Origin: Gordonia sp. SL306
GTDB lineage: Bacteria; Actinomycetota; Actinomycetes; Mycobacteriales; Mycobacteriaceae
DNA length: 64,000 bases
Assembly: GCF_026625785.1 (NCBI RefSeq)
Contig: NZ_CP113063.1
Coordinates: 2,356,001-2,420,000 of the forward strand
Reading direction: 5' to 3'
Shown in pieces: positions 27,973 to 36,205 of this stretch. Both the position numbers and the translations under genes were made by a program. How positions within the stretch are numbered: position 1 is the first letter of the stretch; every line of letters starts with the position of its first letter. The notes below the pieces were generated by a model. It ran no database searches. It was given only the letters and a program-made list of their open reading frames with translations, and had not been told where the DNA came from.

Positions 27973-29173
27973 CGCCGGCCGGTGGGCGCCGGGGACGCCG
28001 CCTGCGCCGACGGGACCGCGACGGGGGCGGCGGTTCGTTGCGGCGCTGGTTGCGTGCGGCTGCGGCTCTCTCATAGGCGTTGGGTTCGGTGCGAATGCTC
28101 TCGGCCTCGGACTGGGCCAACCGGTTCGGGTCGGCAGCGAGATCGGCGATGACGCCTCGGGCCATCCGGGCCAGTCGCCGCTCGTCAGAGTACGTGAGCT
28201 TCCGGGGTAGTTCGGCGAGCGGCACCCATGCCACTTCACTCACCTCGTAATCGGCGTCCGACAGCTCGCCCCCGATGCTGCGGAGAAGATAGTGGTGAAC
28301 GGTCTTGTGGATGCGCCTGCCCTCGCTGACGAACCAGTAGTCGATCTTGCCGAGCGGCGCGACGACGGTGCCGTTGATGCCCGTTTCCTCCGCGACCTCC
28401 CGGATCGCGGTCTGCTCGGCCGTCTCCCCGGTCTCGATGTGGCCCTTCGGCAACGACCACATCATCCGGCCGCGCCGGTCCATCCGGCCGATGAGTGCCG
28501 CGCAGAGCTCGTCCACGGGGAGGTCGAGGTCGGAGATGACCAGCCCGCCCGCCGACGTCTCGCGAACGGTGCGCAGGCGCTCCTGCCCCTGGCCCTGCCC
28601 GCGGTCGGGCCGGGTACCGGTCCGTCGGCGGTTCTTGGTCTTGCCTGCGGTCGTGGTGCCGTCGGAGCCGACTGCATGGGTGAGGCCGGTCTTGGTGATC
28701 TTGGCGGTGACCGCGACCAGATCCGAAGGTTTCGGCGGCGAGACCCTGGTGTGGGTCGGGTGCAGTTCGTCGTCGTCGCCGACGAGCCGCTCGGGATCTG
28801 TCGGTCGCTTCGGCATGGGCCCGGGCTTGGGCGCGTCACGACGCTCGACGGGACGCGGCGGCGTGTCGTCGGGGGCGCTGTGAGGCGTATCGGTGCCCGA
28901 CGGCGCCACCGACGGTCGTCGTCCGCGTCGCCGGCGTCCGCGCCGCCCTCGGCGCGCCTGCCCGGGGCCCGTCTCCTCCGGGGTGGGCGCGGTGGCCGGA
29001 TTGGGTGCGGTGCCGTGCGAGCCCCGAGCCAGATCTGCGGGCGTCACGCGGCGGCCGGAACCGGAGTCCGGTCGCGCCGGCGAGGTGTTGTGTGTCACAT
29101 CGCCGGGACCGTGACCACCCGCGGTGACGTCGGAGGAGACGTCAGAGGGGTCGGTGGACGGATCGGCGGACAC
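27965..29173 (-). CDS. mutT4: Nudix hydrolase (MutT4-like)
   Basis: Nudix hydrolase homologous to Rv3908. The catalytic Nudix box [23 protein letters not shown] (around 244-266) has all required glutamates, preceded by MMWSLPK and followed by [22 protein letters not shown]. From GTG 29173 it is 402 residues, against about 248 in M. tuberculosis. The extra length is a low-complexity N-terminus rich in Pro, Arg and Thr ([15 protein letters not shown]), so the true start may be further in. Likely substrates are modified nucleoside or dinucleoside polyphosphates (family knowledge). Divergent from pcnA and coupled to the Rv3909-like gene. Confidence 0.9.
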   Translation of the reverse strand: MSADPSTDPSDVSSDVTAGGHGPGDVTHNTSPARPDSGSGRRVTPADLARGSHGTAPNPATAPTPEETGPGQARRGRRGRRRRGRRPSVAPSGTDTPHSAPDDTPPRPVERRDAPKPGPMPKRPTDPERLVGDDDELHPTHTRVSPPKPSDLVAVTAKITKTGLTHAVGSDGTTTAGKTKNRRRTGTRPDRGQGQGQERLRTVRETSAGGLVISDLDLPVDELCAALIGRMDRRGRMMWSLPKGHIETGETAEQTAIREVAEETGINGTVVAPLGKIDYWFVSEGRRIHKTVHHYLLRSIGGELSDADYEVSEVAWVPLAELPRKLTYSDERRLARMARGVIADLAADPNRLAQSEAESIRTEPNAYERAAAARNQRRNEPPPPSRSRRRRRRPRRPPAGDA

Positions 29174-29294
29174 GCTCTCGATGCTAGCCGTTGGTCACCT
29201 GCTGTTTGCCCGGATGGCCCCGTGGGCGGCGGGGTGGCGACCGGTCCTGTCTGGGGGCCCGACGACGATTTGTGGTCGCCGGACGTCGCAGCGG

Positions 29295-29300
29295 TAGGCT
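29295..29300 (+). promoter_or_regulatory. pcnA -10 element (leaderless)
   Basis: TAGGCT ends 8 nt before GTG 29309 and there is no Shine-Dalgarno sequence, so the transcript probably begins at the start codon. Confidence 0.6.
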
Positions 29301-29308
29301 GGCATGCC

Positions 29309-30745
29309 GTGACAGAGCCCGAACGCCGTACCCGTCTGCTGGCATCAGCGGCGGTCACGTTGCGGGGCCTCTCCGACGTCCTGGTGCCGCTCGGCGCGGC
29401 GTTCGCGGCCGCGGGCCACGAGTTGTATCTGGTCGGCGGGTCGGTGCGGGATGCGGTGCTCGGCAGGCTCTCGGGCGATCTCGACTTCACCACCGATGCC
29501 AGGCCCGAGCAGGTCTCGGCGTTGATGGCCGACTGGGCCGATGCCCAGTGGGACACCGGTATCGAGTTCGGCACGATCAGTGCGCGCAAGGGCGCGCACA
29601 TGGTTGAGATCACGACATTCCGGTCCGACGCGTATGACCGGATCGGGCGCAATCCCGAGGTGGTCTTCGGAGAATCGCTCGGCGACGATCTGGTGCGCCG
29701 CGACTTCACCATCAACGCGATGGCCGTCCGGGTCGGGGCGGACGGTCCGGCCGAGTTCTGCGACCCCCTCGACGGGATGACCGCCCTCCTCGCCGGGATC
29801 ATTGACACCCCGGCCACCCCGCAGGAGTCCTTCGACGACGACCCGCTACGGATGCTGCGGGCGATCCGGTTCGTCTCGCAGCTCGGCTTCCGGGTCGCGC
29901 CCAGGGTGTCCGACGCGATCACCGAGATGTCGGCGCAGATCGATCGGATCACCGCCGAACGTGTCCGCACCGAATTGGACAAGATGATCCTCGGTGAGCA
30001 TCCGCTGGAGGCCATCGACCTGATGGTCGACACCGGCCTCGGCGAGCGTGTGCTCCCGGAGGTGCCGGGGATGAAGCTCACCATCGACGAACACCACCAG
30101 CACAAGGACGTGTACCAGCACTCGTTGACCGTGCTGCGGCAGGCGATCGACCTCGAGGAGGGCGATCCCGATCTGGTGCTGCGATGGGCAGCCCTGCTCC
30201 ACGACATCGGGAAGCCGGCGACCCGTCGCCACGAGCCCGGTGGCGGGGTCAGTTTCCACCATCACGAGGTGGTCGGGGCCAAACTCGTCCGCCGTCGGAT
30301 GCGGGCTCTGAAGTATCCGAAGGCGGTCGTCGAGGACGTGTCGAACCTGGTGTTCCTGCACCTGCGGTTCCACGGCTACGGCGACGGCAGCTGGACGGAC
30401 TCGGCGGTCCGACGTTATGTCAGCGACGCGGGACCGCTCCTGGATCGTCTGCACAAACTCGTCCGGGCCGACTGCACCACTCGGAACAAGCGCCGCGCAC
30501 GGCGTCTGCAGGAGAACTACGACCATCTGGAACGGCGGATCGCCGATCTCAAGGCCGCGGAGGATCTCGATCGCGTGCGACCGGACCTCGACGGCAACGC
30601 CATCATGGAACTGCTCGGCCTGCCTCCGGGTCCGAAGGTCGGCGAGGCATGGCGATACCTGAAGGAGCTGCGGCTCGACCGCGGGCCGCTCTCGTACGAG
30701 GAGGCCGTCGAGGCACTCCGGGAGTGGTGGAGCGAGCAGGGTTAG
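29309..30745 (+). CDS. pcnA: CCA-adding tRNA nucleotidyltransferase
   Basis: Adds or repairs the 3' CCA end of tRNAs (class II nucleotidyltransferase), homologue of Rv3907c. From GTG 29309 it is 478 residues. The catalytic head has LVGGSVRDAVLG (41-52) and metal ligands DLDF at 57-60. The neck shows RRDFTINAMAV, DPLDG and DDPLRMLRAIRF. A C-terminal HD domain is present with LLHDIGKPATR and FHHHE. The frame is open for more than 1 kb upstream, opposite mutT4, but that part is antisense sequence. It is convergent with the lipid kinase gene, overlapping by 4 nt. Confidence 0.95.
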   Translation: MTEPERRTRLLASAAVTLRGLSDVLVPLGAAFAAAGHELYLVGGSVRDAVLGRLSGDLDFTTDARPEQVSALMADWADAQWDTGIEFGTISARKGAHMVEITTFRSDAYDRIGRNPEVVFGESLGDDLVRRDFTINAMAVRVGADGPAEFCDPLDGMTALLAGIIDTPATPQESFDDDPLRMLRAIRFVSQLGFRVAPRVSDAITEMSAQIDRITAERVRTELDKMILGEHPLEAIDLMVDTGLGERVLPEVPGMKLTIDEHHQHKDVYQHSLTVLRQAIDLEEGDPDLVLRWAALLHDIGKPATRRHEPGGGVSFHHHEVVGAKLVRRRMRALKYPKAVVEDVSNLVFLHLRFHGYGDGSWTDSAVRRYVSDAGPLLDRLHKLVRADCTTRNKRRARRLQENYDHLERRIADLKAAEDLDRVRPDLDGNAIMELLGLPPGPKVGEAWRYLKELRLDRGPLSYEEAVEALREWWSEQG

Positions 30746-31689
30746 TCGGGGGATGGGCCCGCCGGCGGCGCGAAGATGACCGCGGCGCTCGGGACCACTT
30801 CGAAGGTCGCCGGCAACTCGCCGACGAGGTCACCGTCGATCGACACCAGCGCCGGTGGGTCGCAATAGAATTCGATCTCACGGCCACGGAGCGTGCGGAC
30901 CATCTGGTGATTCACGTGCTGCCCGGAGAAGACCGCGGGGAAGACCTTGGCGACGGTCAGTCGTGCGAACCGTGAGGGACGGACGGCCAAGGTGACGTCG
31001 AGCAATCCGTCGACCATCGACGCCGCGGGCGTGATCTGCATGCCCCCGCCGTACGAGGTGGTGTTGCCCACGGACGCGAAGACCATGTCGTCGTCGAGTT
31101 CCGTCTCGTCGACACGGACGTGATAGTGCCGCGAGCGCAGACCGATCAATTCCAGCAACGCGGCGATGGTGTAGCGGGCCTGGCCCTTCGGCCAGGACAT
31201 CCCGATGGCGCGCGCGGTCACCGACGCGTCGAAGCCCGTCGCGGCAACGGTGGCGAACAGCGACGACCGGCCGTCGGGAAAGGTCACCCGCCCGAGATCC
31301 ACCGTGCGGGTCTGTCCGAGCGCGATCACCTCGACCGCGGCCGCGACGTCGTCGAGCGGGATGTCGAGGTTGCGGGCCACGTCGTTGCCGGTGCCTGCGG
31401 GGATCACGCCGACCGGGGTGCCGGTGCCGACGGTGGCCTCGAGTGCGAGCCGGACGCTCCCGTCACCACCCACCACGGCGATCGCGTCGGTGTCGGTGCG
31501 CGCGGCCTTGGCCGCCCGTTCGGCGGCATCCTGCGCATCGCGGCCGATGATCAGTTCCACGTCGATTCCCCGCGCCTCGAACTCGCGGACCGCACGGTCG
31601 GCTATCGCACGGCCGGCGCCGTGTCGCGAGTGCGGATTGGCCAGGACCGTCGTGTGACGAACCCGATGGCCGTGGGATGTGGAACCCAT
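30742..31689 (-). CDS. Diacylglycerol kinase/YegS-like lipid kinase
   Basis: 315-residue soluble or peripheral lipid kinase that phosphorylates diacylglycerol or a related lipid. Motifs: VVGGDGSVRLAL (72-83, nucleotide loop), GVIPAGTGNDVARNLDIP (93-110), and the C-terminal ALVSIDGD (DAGK family). The only usable start is ATG 31689, which leaves just 20 bp to the divergent TetR start at 31710. The promoters of both genes must therefore overlap, and the TetR protein is the probable regulator. Confidence 0.9.
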   Translation of the reverse strand: MGSTSHGHRVRHTTVLANPHSRHGAGRAIADRAVREFEARGIDVELIIGRDAQDAAERAAKAARTDTDAIAVVGGDGSVRLALEATVGTGTPVGVIPAGTGNDVARNLDIPLDDVAAAVEVIALGQTRTVDLGRVTFPDGRSSLFATVAATGFDASVTARAIGMSWPKGQARYTIAALLELIGLRSRHYHVRVDETELDDDMVFASVGNTTSYGGGMQITPAASMVDGLLDVTLAVRPSRFARLTVAKVFPAVFSGQHVNHQMVRTLRGREIEFYCDPPALVSIDGDLVGELPATFEVVPSAAVIFAPPAGPSPD

Positions 31690-31723
31690 GGGTTACAGTG
31701 TTACATATCATGTCAATCTGTAA
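31690..31723. promoter_or_regulatory. Compact divergent promoter/operator between lipid kinase and TetR
   Basis: The two start codons are only 20 bp apart. The interval and first TetR codons contain TTACAG (31693-31698) and its inverse CTGTAA (31718-31723), plus TTACAT-ATC-ATGT nested inside. A -10-like TACAGT (31694-31699) precedes the TetR ATG and AACACT precedes the kinase ATG on the other strand. A repressor here would block both transcripts. Confidence 0.5.
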
Positions 31724-32312
31724 AGAGGACATCGGGGACCAGGTCCTCGACGCCGCCCGCCGCTGCCTGGTACGCAACAACGGCCGCAAGGTGACCGTTG
31801 CCGAGGTCGCGCGCGAGGCCGGGGTCAGCAGGCCGACGGTCTACCGGCGCTGGCCCGACATGTCCGAGATCATCCGGGCACTGCTGACCCGTGAGGTCCT
31901 CGGCGTCGTCGCCGCGGTCAACGACGTCACGCCGCTGCGTACGGCCGACTTCGACGCCACGGTCGACGTGGTGGTGCGGGTGGTGGCGGCGCTGCGCGAC
32001 GACGAACTGGTCTCCGCGCTGTGGCGCGAACAACGCGAGTTCATGATGCCCTATGTATTCGACCGGCTCGGGACGAGTCAGCAGGGCGTTCTCGCGATCC
32101 TGTCCGATGCGATCGCCAACGGTCAGGCGCGCGGGCAGGTCCGCGACGGCGACCCCGACAAGATGGCTGCGATGGTCTTGCTGATCACGCAGTCGTCCAT
32201 CCAGTCGAGGGCACTGGTCGAGTCGATCCTCGGCGACGAGTGGAGCCGTGAACTCCACCATGCGCTCTCGTCCTACCTCCGCCCGCCCGACGACCTGCCC
32301 GCGGCGACCTGA
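31710..32312 (+). CDS. TetR/AcrR family transcriptional regulator
   Basis: 200-residue repressor with a clear TetR HTH near residues 25-55 (RKVTVAEVAREAGVSRPTVYRRWPD). The C-terminal part is helical (TADFDATVDVVVRVVAALRDDELVSALWREQ). The start at ATG 31710 is set by the HTH spacing; an upstream ATG at 31677 lies inside the divergent kinase gene. It is followed immediately by glpD, whose start lies 13 nt past this stop, so it may control glycerol-3-phosphate use and lipid phosphorylation together (inference). Confidence 0.88.
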   Translation: MSICKEDIGDQVLDAARRCLVRNNGRKVTVAEVAREAGVSRPTVYRRWPDMSEIIRALLTREVLGVVAAVNDVTPLRTADFDATVDVVVRVVAALRDDELVSALWREQREFMMPYVFDRLGTSQQGVLAILSDAIANGQARGQVRDGDPDKMAAMVLLITQSSIQSRALVESILGDEWSRELHHALSSYLRPPDDLPAAT

Positions 32313-32325
32313 TGTGGGCGATCTG

Positions 32326-33867
32326 ATGGCAGTGCTGAACGCCGCTCGTCGTCGCGACGGGCTCACGTACCTCGCCGAGTCGACCGAGCCGCTCGACCTG
32401 CTGGTGATCGGCGGCGGGATCACCGGTGTCGGGGTTGCCCTCGACGCCGCCACCCGTGGACTGCGGGTGGCGTTGGTGGAGGCCAACGATCTCGCCTTCG
32501 GTACGTCGCGGTGGAGCAGCAAGCTCGTCCACGGTGGCCTCCGCTATCTGGCCGGTGGCCACCTCCCCATCGCGCGGGAGAGCGCGATCGAGCGCCACCA
32601 CCTCATGACCGCGATCGCGCCGCACCTGATCCGACCACTGCGACAGGTGGTTCCGGACATCGGGTCGAAGGGCTCGGCCGCCCTGATCCGGACCGGTTTC
32701 CGCGCAGGCGATCTGCTGCGGAGGGTTGCCGGTACGCCGACCGACATCCTGCCCGCCCCGGCCAGACTGACCGCCGACGAGACCATCGCGCTGTGCCCGG
32801 CGGTCACCAGGCAGAACCTGCGCGGCGCCGCCTCCAGCGCCGACGGCCAGCTCGTCGACGACGCACGACTGGTGGTCGCGATCGCGCGGACCGCCGCCAC
32901 CTTCGGCGTCACCGTGTGCACCTATACCCGGGCGGACAACGTCACCGGAACCGGTGCGCGACTGACGGATACCCGCACCGGGGAGAGCTTCGACGTGGCG
33001 GCGCGGACGGTGGTCAACGCGACCGGCGTGTGGGCCGGGACGGTGGATCCGTCGGTACGGGTGCGGCCGAGCCGCGGCACCCACCTGGTCTTCGACGCGG
33101 CGACGTTCGGATATCCGACCGGTGCGCTCACGGTTCCGGTCGCGGGTTCGGTCTCGCGCTTCGTGTTCGCCCTGCCCGAGCAGCTCGGTCGCGTCTACGT
33201 GGGGCTCACCGACGTCGATGCACCCGGCCCCATCCCCGACGTCCCCGAGCCGTCCGACGACGAGATCGACTTCTTGATCGACTCGGTGAATGTTGCTCTG
33301 GAGCAACCGGTCTCCCGCGCCGACATCCTCGGCACCTTCGCGGGACTTCGTCCGCTCATCGACACCGGACACGGAACCGGCAGCAGTACAGGCGATCTCG
33401 CCGATGTGTCGCGCCACCACCGGGTCCAGGTGACCGACGACACCCTGGTCGGTGTGATCGGCGGAAAGCTGACCACGTACCGGCGCATGGCAGAGGACGC
33501 CGTCGACGCGGCGATCGCGGCCGGGGGGCTCACCGCGGGCGCCTGTGTGACGGCGACCACCCCGTTGGTCGGGGCGGCCGGGGTTCCCGATCACAGCGAT
33601 CTGCCGTCATCGATGATCCATCGATTCGGTTCGGAGGCAACGAAGGTGGTGTCTGCGGCGCGGCTGGCCCGGCCGCTCGATCCGATCGCGGGCGAGCTCG
33701 ACGTGACCCGGGCAGAGGTCGAGTTCGCGGTCACCCACGAAGGTGCGATCACGGTCGACGACGTCCTGGATCGGCGCACCCGCATCGGACTGGTCGCAGC
33801 CGATGCCGAGCTGGCGCGGGGAGCGGTCACCGAGATCGTCGACGCCGCGCTGAGTTCCCCCTGCTGA
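32326..33867 (+). CDS. glpD: Glycerol-3-phosphate dehydrogenase (GlpD type)
   Basis: FAD-dependent, membrane-associated oxidation of glycerol 3-phosphate to dihydroxyacetone phosphate. From ATG 32326 it is 513 residues. The FAD loop VIGGGITGVGVALDAATRG starts at 27, followed by the family signature GTSRWSSKLVHGGLRYL. Downstream are VVNATGVWA, SRGTHLVFD, and GVIGGKLTTYRRMAEDAVD. GTG 32314 is an alternative start. Placed directly behind the TetR gene and near the lipid kinase, so a glycerolipid theme is likely. Confidence 0.93.
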   Translation: MAVLNAARRRDGLTYLAESTEPLDLLVIGGGITGVGVALDAATRGLRVALVEANDLAFGTSRWSSKLVHGGLRYLAGGHLPIARESAIERHHLMTAIAPHLIRPLRQVVPDIGSKGSAALIRTGFRAGDLLRRVAGTPTDILPAPARLTADETIALCPAVTRQNLRGAASSADGQLVDDARLVVAIARTAATFGVTVCTYTRADNVTGTGARLTDTRTGESFDVAARTVVNATGVWAGTVDPSVRVRPSRGTHLVFDAATFGYPTGALTVPVAGSVSRFVFALPEQLGRVYVGLTDVDAPGPIPDVPEPSDDEIDFLIDSVNVALEQPVSRADILGTFAGLRPLIDTGHGTGSSTGDLADVSRHHRVQVTDDTLVGVIGGKLTTYRRMAEDAVDAAIAAGGLTAGACVTATTPLVGAAGVPDHSDLPSSMIHRFGSEATKVVSAARLARPLDPIAGELDVTRAEVEFAVTHEGAITVDDVLDRRTRIGLVAADAELARGAVTEIVDAALSSPC

Positions 33868-33916
33868 GGCGAACCCTCCCGACCTCGTCGACCGGGCCGA
33901 GCTCCGGCGAGCGCGG

Positions 33917-35008
33917 TCAGTAACCCATCGTCCGCAGGGCCTCGGCGAGGCGATCGAGATCCTCACGCTCGACGTCGAGGTGCGGGCTCACCCGCAACAC
34001 CGACTGCTCGGTGGCCAGCGGTGCGCGCCACGAGTCCGCGCACGTGACCAGGATGCCCAGCTCGAGCAGTTTGTCACGCGCAGCCGCGACGTCGGACGGT
34101 CCCCAGCCGGGGGGCGGTGCGAGAGTGGTGATGGCCGAGGGCTCGTCGATCGGTTCGAGGACCTCCCAGCTGGCGATACCGTCGAGACGCTCGCGGGTGG
34201 TGCGACCGATCGCCGCCAGTTCCCGGAACACACGCTGCTGCCCGATGGTCAGCATCTCCGACACGGCGACGCCGAGGCCGAGGCGGCCGGCGACGAACGC
34301 TTCCGAACTCTCCACCTCGACGGGCCGCAGGGAGTCCTTCCGGACCGCGACGAATCCCACGCCGCGTGGTCCGGTCAGCCATTTGCGGCTGGTCCCGTAG
34401 ACCACGTCGGCGCCGGTCACGGTCGGGACATGTCCGGCGGACTGGGCCATGTCCACCACCACCGGCACCCCGGCGGCGTGGGCGATCTCGACGATGCGGG
34501 TGACCGGCTGCACGACACCGGAGGCCGAGCCGATCTGACAGATGTGGATGAAGTCGGGCTGCTCGAACTGCAGCATGTTCTCCAACGCGTCGGTGTCGAC
34601 ATGCCCGGAGACATCGGCGTCCGGCAGCGGTCGCACGGCGTAGCCACGGCGTTCGAACTCGACGAGGTTGGGACCGAACTCGTTCTTCGCCACCCATACG
34701 GTGGTGGAGATCGGCAGGTTCCAGTAGGTCAGCAGGGCGCGCAGCGCCGCCCGCGCGCTCTCACGAAAGGCCAGTTCGTCTGCGGTGTGCCCGATCAGAG
34801 ATGCGAGATCGCGCTTGTCGCGGGTGATCTCGTCGTCACGATCGGCGGCGGCGATGTAGGAGCCGCGTTCGGTCTCACGCCACAGATGGGCGGAGATGGC
34901 GCCGATCACCGCGTTCGACGACCGACCGGCGGCCGCCGAGTCGAGGTGGACGATCTCCGGGCGGAGGCGAGCACGGCGCCATTGTTCACCCAGTTCGCTC
35001 ACGTACAT
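33917..35008 (-). CDS. egtE: PLP-dependent aminotransferase class V protein, EgtE-like
   Basis: 363-residue fold-type I PLP enzyme. The cofactor lysine is K209 in YGTSRKWLTGPRGVGFVAV and the aspartate is D186 in VVVDMAQSAGH. The N-terminus (MYVSELGEQWRRARLRP, HLDSAAAGRSS) and the SRKWLTGPRG block closely recall EgtE, the C-S lyase making ergothioneine. The other egt genes are not adjacent, unlike in M. tuberculosis, so function is inferred from sequence only; cysteine desulfurase-like activity is the alternative. ATG 35008 follows a leaderless-type TAGGTT. Convergent with glpD. Confidence 0.72.
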   Translation of the reverse strand: MYVSELGEQWRRARLRPEIVHLDSAAAGRSSNAVIGAISAHLWRETERGSYIAAADRDDEITRDKRDLASLIGHTADELAFRESARAALRALLTYWNLPISTTVWVAKNEFGPNLVEFERRGYAVRPLPDADVSGHVDTDALENMLQFEQPDFIHICQIGSASGVVQPVTRIVEIAHAAGVPVVVDMAQSAGHVPTVTGADVVYGTSRKWLTGPRGVGFVAVRKDSLRPVEVESSEAFVAGRLGLGVAVSEMLTIGQQRVFRELAAIGRTTRERLDGIASWEVLEPIDEPSAITTLAPPPGWGPSDVAAARDKLLELGILVTCADSWRAPLATEQSVLRVSPHLDVEREDLDRLAEALRTMGY

Positions 35009-35016
35009 AGACCTTG

Positions 35017-35022
35017 AACCTA
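35017..35022 (-). promoter_or_regulatory. -10 element of the EgtE-like gene (leaderless)
   Basis: TAGGTT on the minus strand, 8 nt upstream of ATG 35008, no Shine-Dalgarno sequence. Confidence 0.6.
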
Positions 35023-35217
35023 CCGGTTTGTACCGACGAAACGATGGTCGGGTCGGATGAGCCCGGAAACGAGCCGATCGTGCGATCGGAGCCGGTTCGG
35101 ATCCCCGCTGTGCACATGCACGATTCGGCACGTGACGTGGCGCGACCTCACTTACCATTGGGTTGCCTGCGGGCACCGGACTCTGCCGACGATCATCAAG
35201 GCGCGCAAGGAGAATCA

Positions 35218-35556
35218 ATGCCCAATCGTGAACCCGCCGGTCCGGTCGACCGGGCGCTCATCGGGGATCCCGTCACCATCGACGAACACACGACATTCAT
35301 CCCGGTCACCCGCAAGGGCGTGCGAGGCCGGCCGGTGGCGGTCGGCGCGTTCACCGTGACCGACGGGGCCACCACGTGGACGCCCGCCGTCGATCAGGGA
35401 CGGGTGGCCCTCATCGGTGTGATGACCGGTCTGATCGCCGCGGCCCTCGGTTCCGCCGCGGTCCTCCGCCAGCCACCGTGGCCCAAGATGACGATCACCG
35501 AGGACCGTCCGAGGAGAAGCGTGGATCCGCGTCCACAACCGGTGGACAACGCCTGA
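35218..35556 (+). CDS. Small hypothetical membrane protein
   Basis: 112-residue protein I do not recognise. ATG 35218 has AAGGAG at good spacing. The first 60 residues are polar (VDRALIGDPVTIDEHTTFIPVTRKGVRGRPVAVGAFTV). One hydrophobic helix lies at about 62-82 (VALIGVMTGLIAAALGSAAVL), followed by a basic, Pro-rich C-terminus. It precedes the calcium-repeat protein by 4 nt and probably forms an operon with it. Confidence 0.7.
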   Translation: MPNREPAGPVDRALIGDPVTIDEHTTFIPVTRKGVRGRPVAVGAFTVTDGATTWTPAVDQGRVALIGVMTGLIAAALGSAAVLRQPPWPKMTITEDRPRRSVDPRPQPVDNA

Positions 35557-35560
35557 TCGG

Positions 35561-36205
35561 TTGAGCACGACGGCGCAGCCGGAACCCGACAGGCCCGCAC
35601 TGCGTCCAAACGACATGGATGCCGCCATCGACTACCTCTTCGGAACCGGCGACGGTCACACCACGTCGTGGGTGTCGGCCGCGGACGTCGACCTCGACGG
35701 CGACGGGGCGGCCGACGCGGTCCGGCTGGATTTCGACGGCGACGGTCGTCGTGACGATGCGATGTGGGACACCGACGGCGACGGTACCGCCGACGTCGTC
35801 GCGATCGACACCGACGACGACGGCCGCCCAGACGACCACTACCGCGACAACGGTGCCGGGGTGTGGGGCGAACGAACCGAGGATGTGTCAGTCGGTGAAC
35901 CACCGGTCGGGCACGCCCCGGAGAATCCCCCGGCGGCGGGCCGGGTCGATGCCCCGCCGCCCCGTCCCGCTCCGGCCGCCTCGACGATGGATGCCACCGT
36001 GGTCCGGTCGGAGGATCTCGACGGCGACGGCACTGCCGACATCGAGATGACGGGGGATCGCCGGGCCGGGATTCCGGTGGCGCATCGGCTTTATGTCGAC
36101 GACGACGGCGATGGCCGTTTCGACCACGTGTTGATCGACGACGACGGTGACGGGGTGGCCGACGTCAGCTTTGACTCCCGTTCGCCTCGATTCGATCGCC
36201 GCTGA
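35561..36205 (+). CDS. Hypothetical protein with DxDGDG calcium-binding-type repeats
   Basis: 214 residues with seven acidic loops of the form D-x-D-G-D-G. Four are in tandem at a 13-residue period (about 44-95: DLDGDGAAD, DFDGDGRRD, DTDGDGTAD, DTDDDGRPD). Three more lie near the C-terminus (DLDGDGTAD, DDDGDGRFD, DDDGDGVAD), separated by a Pro/Ala-rich linker. Such loops bind Ca2+ in thrombospondin-type-3 and dockerin-like proteins. There is no signal peptide or membrane helix. The TTG start at 35561 is only one option; ATG 35615 is another. The 3' end overlaps the convergent MFS gene by 41 bp. Confidence 0.75.
   Translation: MSTTAQPEPDRPALRPNDMDAAIDYLFGTGDGHTTSWVSAADVDLDGDGAADAVRLDFDGDGRRDDAMWDTDGDGTADVVAIDTDDDGRPDDHYRDNGAGVWGERTEDVSVGEPPVGHAPENPPAAGRVDAPPPRPAPAASTMDATVVRSEDLDGDGTADIEMTGDRRAGIPVAHRLYVDDDGDGRFDHVLIDDDGDGVADVSFDSRSPRFDRR

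Noticed and set aside
28292..29308. Upstream extension of the pcnA frame
   Set aside because: Antisense to the Nudix gene; pcnA homologues begin at the GTG at 29309, where a -10 element is also present.
35530..35549. GTCCAC/GTGGAC palindrome resembling inverted DnaA boxes
   Set aside because: It lies inside the coding end of the small membrane protein gene and lacks a full 9-mer match; probably chance.
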